A stretch of 32,433 nt of DNA from Bacteroidota bacterium (GTDB lineage: Bacteria; Bacteroidota; Bacteroidia; Bacteroidales; FEN-979), in the NCBI GenBank assembly GCA_030706225.1, contig JAUZOW010000009.1, positions 1 to 32,433 on the forward strand. Reading direction: 5' to 3'. The notes under the pieces were generated by a model. That model worked only from the letters and a program-made list of their open reading frames with translations, did no database searches and was not told the origin of the DNA. A program made the translations under genes and the position numbers. Below, in pieces: positions 15,967 to 24,690 of this stretch (positions are counted from its first letter, which is position 1; the number at the start of each line of letters is the position of its first letter).

Positions 15967-17310
15967 ATGTCTTATCTTTTTACATCGGAGTCCGTATCCG
16001 AAGGACATCCCGACAAAGTTGCCGACCAGATCTCGGATGCACTGCTTGATGAATTTCTTCGCTGGGATCCTGAATCCAAAGTAGCATGTGAAACTTTTGT
16101 AACAACCGGGCTTGTAGTTTGCGGCGGAGAAGTCCGCACAAACGGATGGGTCGATGTACAGGAAACCGCGCGGAATGTGATTCGCCAAATTGGATACACA
16201 AAAGCTGAATACCGTTTTGATTGCGATTCCTGCGGAGTGATCTCCACAATCCATGAACAATCATCCGATATTAACCAGGGTGTTGTCAGAGATAAAATTG
16301 AAGAACAGGGAGCCGGCGATCAGGGAATGATGTTCGGATATGCTTGTCGTGAAATGGATAATCTAATGCCGATTTCCATTGAACTCGCTCATATCTTTCT
16401 CCAGGAACTGGCTGACATCCGGAAAGAAGGCAAACAGATGAAATATCTTCGTCCAGATGCCAAATCCCAGATCACTGTGGAATACGATGACAATGGCAAA
16501 CCTCTGCGTATTGATACCATTGTCATTTCCACACAGCATGATGATTTCATCAAGCCGTTAAATCATTCCGAAAAAGCAATCAAAGTTGCGGATAAAGCTA
16601 TGCAGGATAAAATCACGGAAGATATCCGCAAGATTCTGATCCCCCGCGTTCTGAAAACTCTTCCTGCAAGAATTAAAAACCTTTTCAACGATTCCTATAA
16701 ACTTTACGTAAACCCGACCGGGAAATTCGTCATTGGCGGACCTCACGGAGATACCGGACTTACCGGCCGTAAAATAATTGTTGACACTTACGGTGGTAAG
16801 GGAGCTCACGGTGGTGGAGCTTTTTCAGGAAAAGATTCTTCCAAGGTCGACCGCTCCGCTGCATATGCAGCCCGTCACATTGCTAAAAACCTTGTTGCAG
16901 CCGGCGTTGCCGATGAAGCTTTGATTCAGGTCGCTTATGCCATCGGCGTTGCAGAACCCGTCGGATTCTATATCAACACTTTCGGAACTGCCAAAGTAAA
17001 GGATAAAAAAGGTAAACTCCTTTCCGACAGCGAAATTGCCGCCAAAGTTTACAAGCTTTTCGATCTTCGTCCCTACTCTATCGTTCAGCGCTTCGGACTT
17101 AAAAATCCTATCTTCCTGAAAACTTCCACCTATGGTCATTTCGGACGCGACTTTTATACGGATGAAGTGGATGTTTACTATGAAGTGAAAGGTGGAAAAA
17201 CTACCAGAACCAACACCAACGGAAAGCCTGTCTATAAAAAGAAAGTTGAGTTCTTTGCATGGGAAAAGCTGGACTATGTTGATAAAATCCGCAAAGAATT
17301 CGGATTATAA
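15967..17310 (+). CDS. metK: S-adenosylmethionine synthetase
   Basis: 447 residues, longer than E. coli MetK (384) but similar to other Bacteroidota. It makes SAM from methionine and ATP. Signatures: SEGHPDK at 11-17, [12 protein letters not shown] at 115-126, [12 protein letters not shown] at 266-277, and the P-loop-like GGGAFSGKD at 282-290. The C-terminal residues about 395-447 contain a lysine-rich stretch ([20 protein letters not shown]) that accounts for part of the extra length. The leader carries a SAM-II-like riboswitch, so the enzyme probably responds to its own product. The CYTH gene follows by 17 bases and is likely cotranscribed. SAM made here feeds the methyltransferase MenG and radical-SAM MqnE in this window. 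Confidence 0.98.
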   Translation: MSYLFTSESVSEGHPDKVADQISDALLDEFLRWDPESKVACETFVTTGLVVCGGEVRTNGWVDVQETARNVIRQIGYTKAEYRFDCDSCGVISTIHEQSSDINQGVVRDKIEEQGAGDQGMMFGYACREMDNLMPISIELAHIFLQELADIRKEGKQMKYLRPDAKSQITVEYDDNGKPLRIDTIVISTQHDDFIKPLNHSEKAIKVADKAMQDKITEDIRKILIPRVLKTLPARIKNLFNDSYKLYVNPTGKFVIGGPHGDTGLTGRKIIVDTYGGKGAHGGGAFSGKDSSKVDRSAAYAARHIAKNLVAAGVADEALIQVAYAIGVAEPVGFYINTFGTAKVKDKKGKLLSDSEIAAKVYKLFDLRPYSIVQRFGLKNPIFLKTSTYGHFGRDFYTDEVDVYYEVKGGKTTRTNTNGKPVYKKKVEFFAWEKLDYVDKIRKEFGL

Positions 17311-17327
17311 GATAAATCAAACCTTTC

Positions 17328-17795
17328 ATGTATATTGAGACCGAAAGGAAATTTTTGGTCCGTAAGGATTTGTGGTATGCCGTAAAAAAAAATCCGGGAC
17401 AATATCTCCGGCAGGCATACCTTTATTCCGGGAAAGATAAAACCATCCGGCTACGCCAGATAGGCGATCAGTATATTATGACGGTTAAGGGCCCTGCCAC
17501 CGGAATTTCCAGGCAGGAAATCGAATTTTCTGTACCCTCTGAACAAGCTGTTGAATTACTTATGCTTTCCGGCAATGCAGTCGAAAAAATCCGCTATAAG
17601 CTGGAATATGATGGAAAAATATGGGATGTGGATGAGTTCCTCGGAGATAACGAAGGACTCATCCTTGCAGAAATAGAAATGGCTTACGAAACTGAAAAGA
17701 TTTCATTTCCTCCCTGGCTGGGCTCTGAAGTAACAGGTGATCAAAAGTATTTCAATTCATACCTTGCTGAACACCCGTTCAGAAACTGGAAATGA
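17328..17795 (+). CDS. CYTH-domain (triphosphate tunnel) protein
   Basis: 155 residues, typical of stand-alone bacterial CYTH proteins. The N-terminal ETERKF (3-8) supplies the ExExK metal/phosphate signature. Further acidic and basic tunnel residues follow: IRLRQIGDQYIMTVKGP near 39-55, RQEIEFSVP near 61-69, KIRYKLEYDGKIWDVDEF near 87-104, and LAEIEMA near 113-119. Family members hydrolyse inorganic triphosphate or thiamine triphosphate, or rarely make cAMP; the substrate here is unknown. It starts 17 bases after metK. MetK-type enzymes produce tripolyphosphate transiently, so a tripolyphosphatase role next to metK is an attractive but unproven idea. Its stop is 9 bases from the convergent T9SS gene. 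Confidence 0.9.
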   Translation: MYIETERKFLVRKDLWYAVKKNPGQYLRQAYLYSGKDKTIRLRQIGDQYIMTVKGPATGISRQEIEFSVPSEQAVELLMLSGNAVEKIRYKLEYDGKIWDVDEFLGDNEGLILAEIEMAYETEKISFPPWLGSEVTGDQKYFNSYLAEHPFRNWK

Positions 17796-17804
17796 CCTGA
17801 AATC

Positions 17805-18533
17805 TTAATGATTTACTACCAGTTTCTTTGTAAACTGAGATTTCCCGTTGATAACAAGAGAATAAAAGTAAACTCCATCCGGAAGATCCTGGGTATTGAA
17901 TGTAATCTTTCCGGAAAGACTTTCAGGTTCTGCTTCTTTTACAATACTTCCGAGAATGTTCCGGATAACAACCGAGGAATTTATCCCTGAAGGAACTGAA
18001 TAGTTAAAACTTACGGTTTCCTTTGCCGGGTTGGGATATGCTCCAGATAATATTGCGCGGACAGCTTCAGAAATTCCCAGCGGGAAATGGCTGTAATATA
18101 CATTCATACATACACTGTCAGCAGGATTGTTATCATCATAAAACACATAACGGATAATCTCATATCCGGAAACTCCCGATGGCATGACATGACCTGAAAA
18201 ATCAAGTGAATCCGTTCTTCCGGGATTAATGGTCTTGGTATCGGTGGATACATACACTGACGGGCTATAACATTCTCCCCAGCAAAAAACATTCATCGTT
18301 CCTGCTGTCAGATACGTTTCTACCTTCTTTACTCTTACTTTAATGGCTGTTGATGAATTATTGGTGACAAAAGCATGAGTTACGATCTCATCTGCATCTT
18401 TATTACCTAATTTGTAAACAGTAGAATTATTGGCGATGGGGCCGGTACTGTCGGACAAAGTGAGTGATGTTTGAGAATAAGCAAAGATGGCTGAAAAAAG
18501 AATCAGGGAGAAAAAAAGTAAAAGCTTTTTCAT
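17805..18533 (-). CDS. Small secreted protein with T9SS type A sorting domain
   Basis: 242 residues. A clear signal peptide (KKLLLFFSLILFSAIFAYSQ) is followed by an approximately 130-residue Ig-like beta domain with a CFCWGECYSP-like cysteine pair region (FCWGECYSP near 84-92) and a motif resembling copper/transport 'DUF4625/Ig' folds that I cannot name securely. The C-terminal about 75 residues are a T9SS sorting domain: AYPNPAKETVSF, GSIVKEAE, LPDGVYFYSLVINGKSQFTKKLVVNH. It would cross the inner membrane by Sec, then be exported by T9SS and anchored or released. A TAATTTTG element lies about 40 bases upstream. Its cellular role is unknown. Confidence 0.85.
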   Translation of the reverse strand: MKKLLLFFSLILFSAIFAYSQTSLTLSDSTGPIANNSTVYKLGNKDADEIVTHAFVTNNSSTAIKVRVKKVETYLTAGTMNVFCWGECYSPSVYVSTDTKTINPGRTDSLDFSGHVMPSGVSGYEIIRYVFYDDNNPADSVCMNVYYSHFPLGISEAVRAILSGAYPNPAKETVSFNYSVPSGINSSVVIRNILGSIVKEAEPESLSGKITFNTQDLPDGVYFYSLVINGKSQFTKKLVVNH

Positions 18534-18571
18534 AAAGTTATCTATTTAAATATTTAAGATTTTCATTTATG

Positions 18572-18579
18572 CAAAATTA
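18572..18579 (-). promoter_or_regulatory. Putative -7 promoter element for the small T9SS gene
   Basis: The minus strand reads TAATTTTG, a full TAnnTTTG match, 38 bases before the ATG at 18533, in the 77-base gap after the DUF2027 gene. The -33 position is not TTTG. Confidence 0.42.
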
Positions 18580-18610
18580 CAACAAATATCGATAATTGAA
18601 TATGTAAAAA

Positions 18611-19678
18611 TTATTTCTGATAGTTGTGAGGAATTCTGACTTCAAGTGCTCCCATCCCATATTTATTCATGGGAGCTTCAAAAAATTCAATTTGCTTATA
18701 TTTCTTAAGTTCTGAAATCAAGGCTTCACGCAAAGTTCCGTTACCTACTCCATGAATAAAGGTCACTTTCAGATAATGGTTGGAAATAGCGTTTTCCATG
18801 CACCGCAGAAAATGCTTAATTTGGTAATCCAGGATTTCAGAATTATCGAGATGTGAATAATCTTCCATTAGCTGGTGAATATGCAAATCAACTTCGGCTT
18901 CCCTGAAATTTGTCCTGTATCTATCTATCAGTTCCGGTTCTGACGAAATACCTGCATGCGATGAAACTCCGGCAGAAGGTTCCTGTTCAGACTTTTTTAC
19001 CAGGTATTCAGAAATTGAAGCAAGCCGGAAAACAATTGCTTTTCCTTCAACCAATGGAGAATCATGATATTTTGTCTCACTGAAAAATTGCTTCCCCGGA
19101 ATATGAAATTCAGCATTAAAAGGAGGAATGATCGTATTATCATCATCTTTGAAGTAAAGAAACTGAATCATTCCGGAAGTCCATTCCACCAATTCTTCCC
19201 TGTCAATTGTAGCAATAAGCAAGCGGGTTCCTGCAAATACCGATCCGTAATCTTTCCCGGTCAATCCTTTTTCGCCTTTTTCAAGAAAAAGAGTATACAG
19301 AACATCCCTGGAAGTATTGTTTACCAGGTAAACATCCATCGGTCCTGTGATCAGCCATTTCTGATCATGAGGAATAAATGCGATGAAAATCACTTCTTCC
19401 GATCTTTTCCTGATTGCATCCTGCGAAAGTTCCCGGCTTTTTTCATCAAAAGCTTCTTCTTTAGCAGACGAAACGGGAAGAGACACATTAAACTCTTCAT
19501 CAAAAAAATGTCCTCCGGCATCTGTCGGATTCAGTGGTATCAGTTCGCTGATCAGTGTTGGAATTTCAAATCCACCCTCGATCAGTACCTTAACCGTTTT
19601 TGAATCAATAATGGCGGAGATGATTCCTCCCCCCTTGGAATTCAAGAACTTAACCTTTTCTCCTACGACTGGTTTCAT
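18611..19678 (-). CDS. DUF2027 and Smr-domain protein
   Basis: 355 residues. The N-terminus (about 1-50, GEKVKFLNSKGGGIISAIIDSKTVKVLIEGGFEIPT) is an SH3/KOW-like fold of the type that opens MutS2 and DUF2027 proteins. The middle (about 90-245) is DUF2027, a beta-rich domain. The C-terminus (about 265-350) is an Smr domain with the DLHIHQLMED opening, a HGVGNGTLREAL motif (H-G-x-G) and GALEVRI end. Smr domains are nickase or RNase modules; the HGxG motif contributes to activity. No MutS ATPase is present. The protein is cytosolic and its function in Bacteroidota is not established. It is divergent from the OmpP1 gene, with 62 bases between the two starts. Confidence 0.9.
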   Translation of the reverse strand: MKPVVGEKVKFLNSKGGGIISAIIDSKTVKVLIEGGFEIPTLISELIPLNPTDAGGHFFDEEFNVSLPVSSAKEEAFDEKSRELSQDAIRKRSEEVIFIAFIPHDQKWLITGPMDVYLVNNTSRDVLYTLFLEKGEKGLTGKDYGSVFAGTRLLIATIDREELVEWTSGMIQFLYFKDDDNTIIPPFNAEFHIPGKQFFSETKYHDSPLVEGKAIVFRLASISEYLVKKSEQEPSAGVSSHAGISSEPELIDRYRTNFREAEVDLHIHQLMEDYSHLDNSEILDYQIKHFLRCMENAISNHYLKVTFIHGVGNGTLREALISELKKYKQIEFFEAPMNKYGMGALEVRIPHNYQK

Positions 19679-19703
19679 GGTGTGCGAAGTTAACTTATTT
19701 TCG
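19673..19703 (+). promoter_or_regulatory. Imperfect promoter candidate for the OmpP1 gene
   Basis: TTTC (19673-19676), 19 bases, then TATTTTCG (19696-19703): one mismatch in each box of TTTG-N19-TAnnTTTG with correct spacing. It overlaps the start of the divergent DUF2027 gene and would leave a leader of about 30 bases before the ATG at 19741. Confidence 0.35.
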
Positions 19704-19740
19704 TAAATTGCATCCCGTATTAATCAAAAAACAGACCATT

Positions 19741-20961
19741 ATGAGGAAATGCAACCTGCTGTTGCTATCCCTGTTTTTATGGGGATCAGCAACCTTTGCA
19801 GGGGGGTATCAGGTTGGCCTACACAGCATGCGGAACACAGGCATGGGGCTGATCGGTACCTCTCTCTATTCTGATGCAAGCGCCTTATTCTATAATCCAG
19901 GAGGCGCTTCATTTTTAAATGAGACATGGAATTTTTCAGGAGGGCTCAGCTTCCTGATGACAAGGACGACGTTCCAGGCAAAAGATGTGATGTATCAGAC
20001 ACATATCAAAGACATGGTGAACACTCCATTTTATTTTTATGCTGCCGGTAAACCCTTAAAGGATTTTTGTGTCGGACTTTCCGTGAATACGCCCTATGGT
20101 AACGGGTTACAATGGGATGACAACTGGGAAGGCCGTTTTCTGATTCAGAAAATAGCATTCAAAGCCATCACGATTCAGCCCACGGTATCTTATAAGATAA
20201 AAGATATCATAGGAATCGGTGTCGGCTTTGTAGTTGCTTACGGAGATGTGAACCTGACCAAAGCGATTCCTTTGAACGGAACCACCAGTGAAGGATCGAT
20301 GCACATTTCGGGAACTGCAATAAATTACGGATTCAACGCCGGAATCCAGGTTCATCCGGTAAAAGGGTTGAGTCTTGGGGTAGATTACCGTTCAAAAATT
20401 GATATGAAGGTTAAAAAAGGGAAAGCGACTTTTAATGTCCCTTCCTCCCTGTCCACAGAATTTCCGGAAAACAAAGTGGATGTTACTTTGCCACTGGTTT
20501 CCAACCTTGATTTCGGTGCATCCTATGAAACCGGAAAATGGATGTTCGGGTTAAATCTTTGCTATGTCATGTGGAGTGAATACGATTCCCTGTCTTTTAG
20601 TTTTGAAAAAGAAACTTCATACGTACAGAGAACCGTAACTCCTTCTCTATACATCAGCAAGCTGATTCCGCGTATCGGCGTTCAATATAAAGTGAATGAT
20701 ATCATAACAGCCCGGATCGGCGGTTATTATGATGCTTCCCCGGTAAGAGATAATTACCTGGACCCACAGACACCAAGTGACGACGAGATCGGCATTACCT
20801 GCGGTGTTTCCATTTACCCGCTCAAAGGACTCAGTATTGATGCGGCATTCCTTTACCTGATGGGGATTGAAAGAGACGGTTCTTATAGTCCGGACAATTT
20901 TTCCGGAACATATAAGAATACTTTGTACAGCCCTGGAATCGGCCTGACATATCAGTTTTAA
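19741..20961 (+). CDS. OmpP1/FadL/TodX-family outer-membrane transport protein
   Basis: 406 residues from the ATG at 19741, which yields a signal peptide (MRKCNLLLLSLFLWGSATFA) cut before GGYQVG; the ATG 33 bases upstream would bury it. The mature N-terminus QVGLHSMRNTGMGLIGTSLYSDASALFYNPGG is typical of the FadL hatch: glycine-rich, with an NPG segment. Later FLMTRTTFQ, VNTPYGNGLQW and repeated amphipathic strands end in IGLTYQF. FadL-type channels import long-chain fatty acids or other hydrophobic compounds. The SGNH lipoprotein gene begins 18 bases downstream, a pairing that suggests a lipase/esterase and uptake unit, by context only. Confidence 0.93.
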   Translation: MRKCNLLLLSLFLWGSATFAGGYQVGLHSMRNTGMGLIGTSLYSDASALFYNPGGASFLNETWNFSGGLSFLMTRTTFQAKDVMYQTHIKDMVNTPFYFYAAGKPLKDFCVGLSVNTPYGNGLQWDDNWEGRFLIQKIAFKAITIQPTVSYKIKDIIGIGVGFVVAYGDVNLTKAIPLNGTTSEGSMHISGTAINYGFNAGIQVHPVKGLSLGVDYRSKIDMKVKKGKATFNVPSSLSTEFPENKVDVTLPLVSNLDFGASYETGKWMFGLNLCYVMWSEYDSLSFSFEKETSYVQRTVTPSLYISKLIPRIGVQYKVNDIITARIGGYYDASPVRDNYLDPQTPSDDEIGITCGVSIYPLKGLSIDAAFLYLMGIERDGSYSPDNFSGTYKNTLYSPGIGLTYQF

Positions 20962-20979
20962 TTTTTAAATCCGGCTTTT

Positions 20980-22368
20980 ATGAAAAAGATAATCTTCATA
21001 TTGATTTCACTTGTCCTATTGGTTTCCTGTGAGCGCAAAATCGATGAGTTCAAACCCGATGCCAACGGCGTTGACTTTTCCAACTTTGTTGCAGTAGGCA
21101 ATTCGTTGACCTCCGGTTATGCCAACGGAGCCTTGTATAAATCGGGTCAGGAAAATTCCATTCCCAACATTATGGCTCAGCAATTCAAGCTGGTGGGTGG
21201 GGGTGAATTCCGGCAGCCGCTTTTAGAAACGGAAGACGGAGTTGGTGTATCGATCACTTCCAATGGCTTTTATTACACGACCAAATTATCACTTCAACTG
21301 ATTCCTGACATGGATTGTGACGGGAAACCATACGGCACTTATTCTCTGAAGCCATCATTATACAATCCAAACGTCGATCAAAACACATTAAAAACCAATT
21401 TACTGGCAAAGCCCGCCATGGATGGTCCATACAACAACATGGCTGTCCCGGGAGCTACAGCTCAAACTCTTTTCATGTCAGGATATGGTTTATGGAATCC
21501 GTTTTTTAAAAGGTTTGCCACCAACTTATCCACTTCCATTATGGCTGATGCCGTGGTTCAGAAACCCACATTCTTTTATCTGTGGATCGGAAATAATGAT
21601 GTACTTGCTTCAGCGCTGGAAGGGACAGACCGGCTGATCACGCCGGTGGACACTTTTGCGAAATATTTCACACGGGCAGTTAAATCGCTGGCAGAATCCG
21701 GAAAAAGTCCGAAAGGTGTAGTTGCCACCATTCCCGATGTGGCCTCTGCCGCATATTTCAGTACGATTTCCTCAAAGCTTCCATATAATAGTGTAAATCT
21801 TACGGCAGCGGAAGCAAGCGGGTTAAACACCCTTTATTCTATGTACGGACATCCGGAAATCGTCTGGAAAGAAGGAAAAAATCCTTTTGTGATCGCTAAT
21901 TCAGAAACCGAATGGGTTCAGATGGGACCGGAAGATTTATTCCTCCTGAATTTCCCGACAGATTCTGTTAAATGTAAAGGAATGGGAGTTGCTGACCAGT
22001 CAGGTGCAATTCCAAAGCCCTACCCGATTCCCGGAGAATATGTTCTCGATAAAAACGAGCAAACGAATATTCAGAATGCTATTAAGCAGTACAATGAGAT
22101 CATCCTGGCTAATGCCGTCCAGTATAATCTTGCGGTTGCGGATATGAATGCGTACATGAAAACCCTTCAGCCCGGAATTATTTTCGACGGAATAAAGATG
22201 AGCCTTCAATTTGTACAGGGAGGAGTTTTCTCTACCGATGGGCTTCACCTGACACCTCGTGGTAACGCAATGGTTGCCAACCGGTTCATCCAGGCCATCA
22301 ACAGCAAATATGGATGTAACATCCCGCAAGTGGATGTAACGCAATATAAAGGAATCGTTTTCCCTTGA
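20980..22368 (+). CDS. SGNH/GDSL-type hydrolase lipoprotein
   Basis: 462 residues. A lipoprotein signal (LVLLVSC with Cys17 as the lipidation site) begins the protein. The SGNH blocks are recognisable but edited: block I GNSLTSGYA near 41-49 (GNSL instead of GDSL; S43 the likely nucleophile), block III WIGNNDVL near 204-211 (G-x-N-D), and block V TDGLHLTPRG near 425-434 (D-x-x-H). These enzymes are esterases, lipases or acetylhydrolases. It is larger than simple GDSL enzymes (about 200 residues) because of a long insertion between blocks I and III. It is downstream of the FadL-like channel by 18 bases and ends 1 base from the convergent rdgB. Substrate unknown; probably on the outer membrane. 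Confidence 0.87.
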   Translation: MKKIIFILISLVLLVSCERKIDEFKPDANGVDFSNFVAVGNSLTSGYANGALYKSGQENSIPNIMAQQFKLVGGGEFRQPLLETEDGVGVSITSNGFYYTTKLSLQLIPDMDCDGKPYGTYSLKPSLYNPNVDQNTLKTNLLAKPAMDGPYNNMAVPGATAQTLFMSGYGLWNPFFKRFATNLSTSIMADAVVQKPTFFYLWIGNNDVLASALEGTDRLITPVDTFAKYFTRAVKSLAESGKSPKGVVATIPDVASAAYFSTISSKLPYNSVNLTAAEASGLNTLYSMYGHPEIVWKEGKNPFVIANSETEWVQMGPEDLFLLNFPTDSVKCKGMGVADQSGAIPKPYPIPGEYVLDKNEQTNIQNAIKQYNEIILANAVQYNLAVADMNAYMKTLQPGIIFDGIKMSLQFVQGGVFSTDGLHLTPRGNAMVANRFIQAINSKYGCNIPQVDVTQYKGIVFP

Positions 22369-22369
22369 T

Positions 22370-22948
22370 TTAGAAGTTTCTCAGAAACTTCATCATCTTC
22401 GTCATAGCACGGCCACGGTGGCTGATGCCGTTTTTCAGATGAGCCGGCATTTCGGCAAAAGTCTGGCGGGAACCTTCGGGAAGGAAAACCGGGTCATAAC
22501 CAAATCCACCGTCGCCGTGTTTTTCGGTCATGATGGTTCCATGGATCCGGCCTTCAAAAAGATATTCTTTCCCCTCATAGATCAGACAAACCACGCACCG
22601 GAAAGCGGCTTTACGGTTTTCAACTCCGGAAAGCTCTTTCAGAACTTTACGGATGTTATCTTCAAATTGGCAACCTTCTCCGGCATACCGGGCGGAATAT
22701 ACCCCAGGACGACCCTCCAGTGCATCGATCTCCAGGCCGGTATCATCTGCGAAGCAGTTTCTGCCTGTTTTTTCATAGATGAAATGGGCTTTCTGACGTG
22801 CATTCTCTTCCAGCGTTGTGCCGGTTTCCGGGATTTCGGTATTCAGCCCGATATCACCCAGACCCACTATATTCAGAGAATCTCCGGTAATTTCACGTAT
22901 CTCCCGGAGTTTATGGGAATTATTGGTAGCAAAAACAAGTTCTGTCAT
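22370..22948 (-). CDS. rdgB: Non-canonical purine NTP pyrophosphatase (RdgB/HAM1)
   Basis: 192 residues from the ATG at 22948; the longer ORF start at 22987 overlaps ddl and is unlikely. It hydrolyses dITP/XTP to monophosphates, protecting DNA and RNA from deaminated purines. Signatures: FATNNSHK (6-13), the substrate loop GTTLEENA (43-50), catalytic ADDTGLEID (67-75), GYDPVF (150-155) and SHRGRA (176-181). It follows ddl by 13 bases and is likely cotranscribed. Near the C-terminus an inverted repeat GAAGTTTCT/AGAAACTTC (22373-22391) lies within the coding sequence. Confidence 0.97.
   Translation of the reverse strand: MTELVFATNNSHKLREIREITGDSLNIVGLGDIGLNTEIPETGTTLEENARQKAHFIYEKTGRNCFADDTGLEIDALEGRPGVYSARYAGEGCQFEDNIRKVLKELSGVENRKAAFRCVVCLIYEGKEYLFEGRIHGTIMTEKHGDGGFGYDPVFLPEGSRQTFAEMPAHLKNGISHRGRAMTKMMKFLRNF
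22373..22391. repeat. Perfect inverted repeat at the rdgB/SGNH convergence
   Basis: GAAGTTTCT-c-AGAAACTTC, 9 bp arms with a single central base, encodes the last residues of rdgB and lies 5 bases after the SGNH-hydrolase stop. There is no T-run on either side, so it is at best a 3'-end processing or roadblock element; it might also be chance coding. Confidence 0.35.
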
Positions 22949-22961
22949 AATCATAAAAGAT

Positions 22962-23939
22962 TCAGGAATTCCGAAGGGTTTCTTCAATCAGCCGCGTAAA
23001 AAGATCACGGACGGTCCATCCGTAAGCACGGGCCATCTTCGGAACGATGCTTTGTTCTGTCATGCCCGGAATGGTATTGACTTCCAGGAAATAAAATGTA
23101 TTTCCTTTCAGAATATAGTCAAAGCGGACAACTCCCCTGCAATTGAAATGATCATAAAGTTCAGATGAAATTTTCCGGCATTCATTGGAAATATTATCCG
23201 GAATATCGGCCGGAACTACTTCACTGGACAAGCCATCCTTGTATTTTGCTTCATAATCGAAAAATTCCTTTTTGGAAATGATCTCAGTTACCGGGAATGC
23301 AATCACTTTGCCTTCATGCCGCAAGACACCGCAGGTAAGCTCACGGCCTTCGATGAATTCTTCGGCAAGAATTTCCGGATCTTCATGAAAAGCTCGTTCT
23401 ATGGCTTCGGGAAGTTCCTTTTCATTATGAACTTTTGTCATACCGACACTCGATCCCCCGTTATTCGGTTTGATGAACATGGGGAATGACAGATTCTTCC
23501 GGATAATTTCTGAAGGATTCTGTGTATGACGGAAAAGATGCACTGATTTGGCCGTCGTGTACCCCAGGGATGAAGCCACACCCTTGCAAAAACTCTTATT
23601 GAAAGTCAGGGAAGATGTTGTGGATCCGCAGGTTGTATAAGGAATACCTAATAGATCAAAATAGCCTTGGAGTTTCCCATCTTCGCCCGGGGTTCCATGT
23701 ATTGCACTGAATATCAAATCGAAACATACCGTAGCTCCGGGAATGTCAACGGAAAAATTTTCGCGGTTCACCGGGATTTTTTGTCCTTCCCAACGGCAAT
23801 CCCAACCATCTTTTCTGATTTCAATCAGGAAAGGGCGGTATTTCGAACGGTCGAGGTTTTTATAAACCTGTTCACCGCTTTGAATGGAAATTTCAAATTC
23901 GCCTGAATAACCGCCACAAACAACAGCAATGGTAAGCAT
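22962..23939 (-). CDS. ddl: D-alanine--D-alanine ligase
   Basis: 325 residues; ATP-grasp enzyme joining two D-alanines for peptidoglycan. Signatures: VCGGYSGEFEISIQSG (7-22), HGTPGEDGKLQGYFDLLGIPYTTCG, the glycine-rich ATP loop PNNGGSSVGMTKV, FIEGRELTCGVL, and the C-terminal FDYI...FLEVNTIPGMT with the Mg-binding Glu/Asn. The CGGYSGE opening replaces the more usual GGxSxE with an inserted Gly-Tyr, seen in Bacteroidota Ddl. It shares a divergent 134-base region with the PASTA gene. The pair suggests cell-wall context. Confidence 0.97.
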   Translation of the reverse strand: MLTIAVVCGGYSGEFEISIQSGEQVYKNLDRSKYRPFLIEIRKDGWDCRWEGQKIPVNRENFSVDIPGATVCFDLIFSAIHGTPGEDGKLQGYFDLLGIPYTTCGSTTSSLTFNKSFCKGVASSLGYTTAKSVHLFRHTQNPSEIIRKNLSFPMFIKPNNGGSSVGMTKVHNEKELPEAIERAFHEDPEILAEEFIEGRELTCGVLRHEGKVIAFPVTEIISKKEFFDYEAKYKDGLSSEVVPADIPDNISNECRKISSELYDHFNCRGVVRFDYILKGNTFYFLEVNTIPGMTEQSIVPKMARAYGWTVRDLFTRLIEETLRNS

Positions 23940-23989
23940 AAGAACACAAGTTTAAACAGATGGTAAAATTACGAATAAACCGGGTTCCG

Positions 23990-24020
23990 TTGTATATCTT
24001 TCAATTTTTCCGTAAGTTTG
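23990..24020 (+). promoter_or_regulatory. Bacteroidota-type promoter for the PASTA-protein gene
   Basis: TTG (23990-23992), 20 bases, then TAAGTTTG (24013-24020), a full -7 match with near-consensus spacing. It lies inside the extended reading frame that starts at 23960, so it argues that translation really starts at 24074, about 53 bases downstream. Confidence 0.65.
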
Positions 24021-24073
24021 TCGGGAAATACAATATTTCAAGGCATTTCAGGTTATTTGTAAAAACCTCATGG

Positions 24074-24670
24074 ATGGATTTTTTTCGTTTTCTGGCAAGT
24101 AAGAAATTTCTTAAAAATTTTGCCTGGGCAATTGTACTGAGCATCCTTTTTATGTGGATCGTGATGCTTATTCTTCGTGTTTATACGCGTCATGAAAGTT
24201 ATTATACGGTTCCTGATTTTTCGGGAAAGACCGTAGATGATCTGACTACCAGTTCCAGCTACCGTAATTTTGAATTCGTGGTGATTGATTCGATTTACGA
24301 TCCGGAAAAACCGAAAGGGACTGTTCTGAACCAGGATCCTCTTCCCAAAGCCAATGTAAAATCAGGGAGAAAAATATATCTTACAATCGTTTCCATCATT
24401 CCTGAGAAAACCGTAGTTCCTGACCTGAAATCACTCACATTGCGCCAGGCAATAAATACGCTGACCGCTACCGGATTTAAAATCGGGCATATTTCTTATG
24501 TGCAGTCATTCGATGCCGATGCGGTTCAGCAACAAATGTTTAACGGGAAAGTTTTAACTCCCGGAACAAAATTGGAAAAGGGATCTCTCATTGATCTTTC
24601 GGTGGGAATGGGTTCCCGTGGAAAAGCAGATGTACCCGCATCTTCAACGGAAGCATCCGATTCATTGTAA
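24074..24670 (+). CDS. Membrane-anchored protein with two PASTA domains
   Basis: 198 residues from the ATG at 24074; the earlier in-frame ATG at 23960 would place a promoter-like element inside the gene. Residues 14-36 are one transmembrane helix, with a short cytosolic N-terminus. Two extracytoplasmic PASTA domains follow (about 44-106, YYTVPDFSGKTVDDL...; and about 112-178, TVVPDLKSLTLRQAINTL...LIDLSVG), then a serine-rich tail. PASTA domains sense muropeptides or bind peptidoglycan and are usually attached to Ser/Thr kinases or PBPs. Here there is no kinase domain, as in other Bacteroidota. Neighbouring ddl points to a cell-wall role. It is the first gene of a + strand run (PASTA, T9SS cargo, rluD, plsC). 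Confidence 0.88.
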   Translation: MDFFRFLASKKFLKNFAWAIVLSILFMWIVMLILRVYTRHESYYTVPDFSGKTVDDLTTSSSYRNFEFVVIDSIYDPEKPKGTVLNQDPLPKANVKSGRKIYLTIVSIIPEKTVVPDLKSLTLRQAINTLTATGFKIGHISYVQSFDADAVQQQMFNGKVLTPGTKLEKGSLIDLSVGMGSRGKADVPASSTEASDSL

Positions 24671-24690
24671 ACATAGATGACTGAATTCAT

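Noticed and set aside
15937-16264. Minus-strand reading frames over the metK start and leader
   Set aside because: They oppose the conserved metK N-terminus and the riboswitch-like leader; no promoter or motif.
22418-22999. Plus-strand reading frame of 193 codons
   Set aside because: It lies antisense to rdgB and the end of ddl, both with full family motifs; no start signal or homology is visible.
23960-24073. Extended N-terminus of the PASTA protein (ATG at 23960)
   Set aside because: A good promoter (23990-24020) lies inside it and the downstream ATG gives the family's normal single-pass topology.
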